15,815 nucleotides of DNA from Cyclostephanos tholiformis (taxonomy: Eukaryota; Bacillariophyta; Thalassiosirophyceae; Thalassiosirales; Thalassiosiraceae). Numbering within the stretch: position 1 is the first letter of the stretch; the number at the start of each line of letters is the position of its first letter. Of this stretch, positions 15,337-15,815 are shown piece by piece. Below the pieces are notes generated by a model. That model did no database searches, had not been told where the DNA came from, and was given only the letters and a program-made list of their open reading frames with translations. The position numbers were made by a program, and so were the translations under genes. The stretch is from assembly GCA_036939975.1 (NCBI GenBank), contig JALLPB010000439.1, positions 1-15,815 of the forward strand. The letters are read 5' to 3'.

Positions 15337-15815
15337 CTACCAGAGTTTTGAAGTGGGTTTCATTTTTGTGGGTTTCTTTGATGTGGGTTTCTTTGATGTG
15401 GATTTCTTTGATGTGGGTTTCCTTGATGGTTTCAATCTTGTGTCTGATGACGAAGAGGAAGAGGAAGACGAAGATGAAGACGACGATATCCGGGGCGGTT
15501 TAGTTGGTTGTGGTGATCTTATGGGCGCAACAATAATTTGAGGACTCGGATTCATGGACGCTTGACTGGTTGGAGACTGAGTGGGTGAAAAAGTTGGTGA
15601 GCTTGTGGGATGCCTGCTTGGGCTCTGGGTAGGTTTCATGGACGGTTGGCTGGTCGGAGACTGAGTCAGTGAAAAAGTTGGTGAGCTTGTGGGATGCCTG
15701 CTTGGGCTCTGGGTCGGTTTCATGGACGGTTGGCTGGTTGGAGACTGAGTCGGTGAAGAACTTGTGGGATGCCTGCTTGGGCTCTGGGTAGGTTTCATGG
15801 ACGGTTGGCTGGTCG
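15337..15815 (-). CDS. Ser/Thr/Pro/Lys repeat protein, 3' part only
   Basis: The frame is open to the right edge of the window, so the N-terminus and any signal peptide or domain lie beyond 15815. The visible part has three zones. First, near-perfect repeats of about 28 residues built from MKPTQSPSRHPTSS and PTQSPTSQPS. Second, a linker (IIVAPIRSPQPTKPPR) leading into a run of 14 serines. Third, a basic tail of four KKPTS-type pentapeptides ending in KPTSKLW before TAG. Such PT/SPT-rich stretches are frequent linkers or stalks in secreted and wall-associated diatom proteins, and Ser/Lys-rich sequence recalls silica-associated peptides; neither role can be shown from this fragment. Confidence 0.75.
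   Translation of the reverse strand, partial: TSQPSMKPTQSPSRHPTSSSPTQSPTSQPSMKPTQSPSRHPTSSPTFSLTQSPTSQPSMKPTQSPSRHPTSSPTFSPTQSPTSQASMNPSPQIIVAPIRSPQPTKPPRISSSSSSSSSSSSSSDTRLKPSRKPTSKKSTSKKPTSKKPTKMKPTSKLW
15354..15427. repeat. 15-bp tandem repeats encoding the KKPTS tail
   Basis: Four units of GTGGGTTTCTTTGAT or one-base variants (15368-15382, 15383-15397, 15398-15412, 15413-15427), with a degenerate copy at 15354-15367. The unit is exactly five codons on the minus strand, so copy-number change keeps the frame. Confidence 0.9.
15554..15815. repeat. 84-bp coding tandem repeat, continues past window
   Basis: Successive TTCATGGACG anchors place repeat boundaries at 15554, 15638, 15722 and 15797: spacings of 84, 84 and 75 bp. 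The last differs by a 9-bp in-frame deletion. Copies differ by only a few bases (for example GGGTAGG versus GGGTCGG), which suggests recent duplication or homogenisation. All units are multiples of three. Confidence 0.9.

Noticed and set aside
1..15815. tRNA, rRNA, snRNA, CRISPR arrays, transposase or viral genes
   Set aside because: No cloverleaf with a TTCGAnnC arm, no conserved RNA words, no regularly spaced short repeats with unique spacers, and no integrase, transposase or reverse transcriptase motifs were seen by eye on either strand.

Overview
This window looks like nuclear DNA of a photosynthetic stramenopile, most likely a diatom. The evidence is a plastid-type presequence with an ASAFAP-like cleavage motif (ASTFRP) on the first gene, few and short GT..AG introns with GTRAGT donors, alternating gene orientation with short spacers, and a Ser/Thr/Pro/Lys repeat protein of a kind common in diatoms. 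There is no bacterial operon structure and I found no RNA gene.

Layout, left to right. (1) A cluster of four CRE-type (TGACGT/ACGTCA) motifs at 154-212 precedes a single-exon LrgA/LrgB-type membrane protein (328-1884, +), a PLGG1-like plastid glycolate/glycerate transporter. (2) Converging on it is a two-exon A20 zinc-finger protein (2889-3598, -); the intron cuts the finger in half. (3) After about 700 bp of divergent spacer come two tightly packed + strand reading frames: a GT25-like glycosyltransferase (4306-5931) and a METTL21-type methyltransferase (5982-7091). An in-phase donor and acceptor pair (intron 5923-6002) could join them into one protein. (4) The centrepiece is a head-to-head pair of condensin II genes: CAP-H2 (7318-10002, -) and CAP-G2 (10482-14849, +, three exons). 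They share a 479-bp intergenic region with an E2F consensus (TTTGGCGC), an adjacent MSA/MYB3R-like element, a 32-nt C homopolymer and a TATA-rich stretch. (5) The right edge holds the 3' part of a PT-repeat protein gene (15337 to beyond 15815, -).

How the genes relate. CAP-G2 (HEAT repeats) and CAP-H2 (kleisin) bind each other directly in condensin II, so a shared promoter with S/G2/M-type elements would give co-ordinated, stoichiometric expression. The PLGG1-like transporter belongs to photorespiration. The CRE-type cluster in front of it resembles the CO2/cAMP-responsive elements known from diatom carbonic anhydrase promoters, which suggests CO2-responsive control. The other genes show no obvious functional link.

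Base composition changes sharply. About 7.7-12.3 kb (CAP-H2, the shared promoter and CAP-G2 exon 1) is visibly GC- and CpG-rich and full of GAC/GTC runs, while CAP-G2 exons 2-3 and the flanking genes are much less so. The many long antisense open frames there are by-products of this bias. All functional calls come from reading translations and remembered family signatures; no database search was run.
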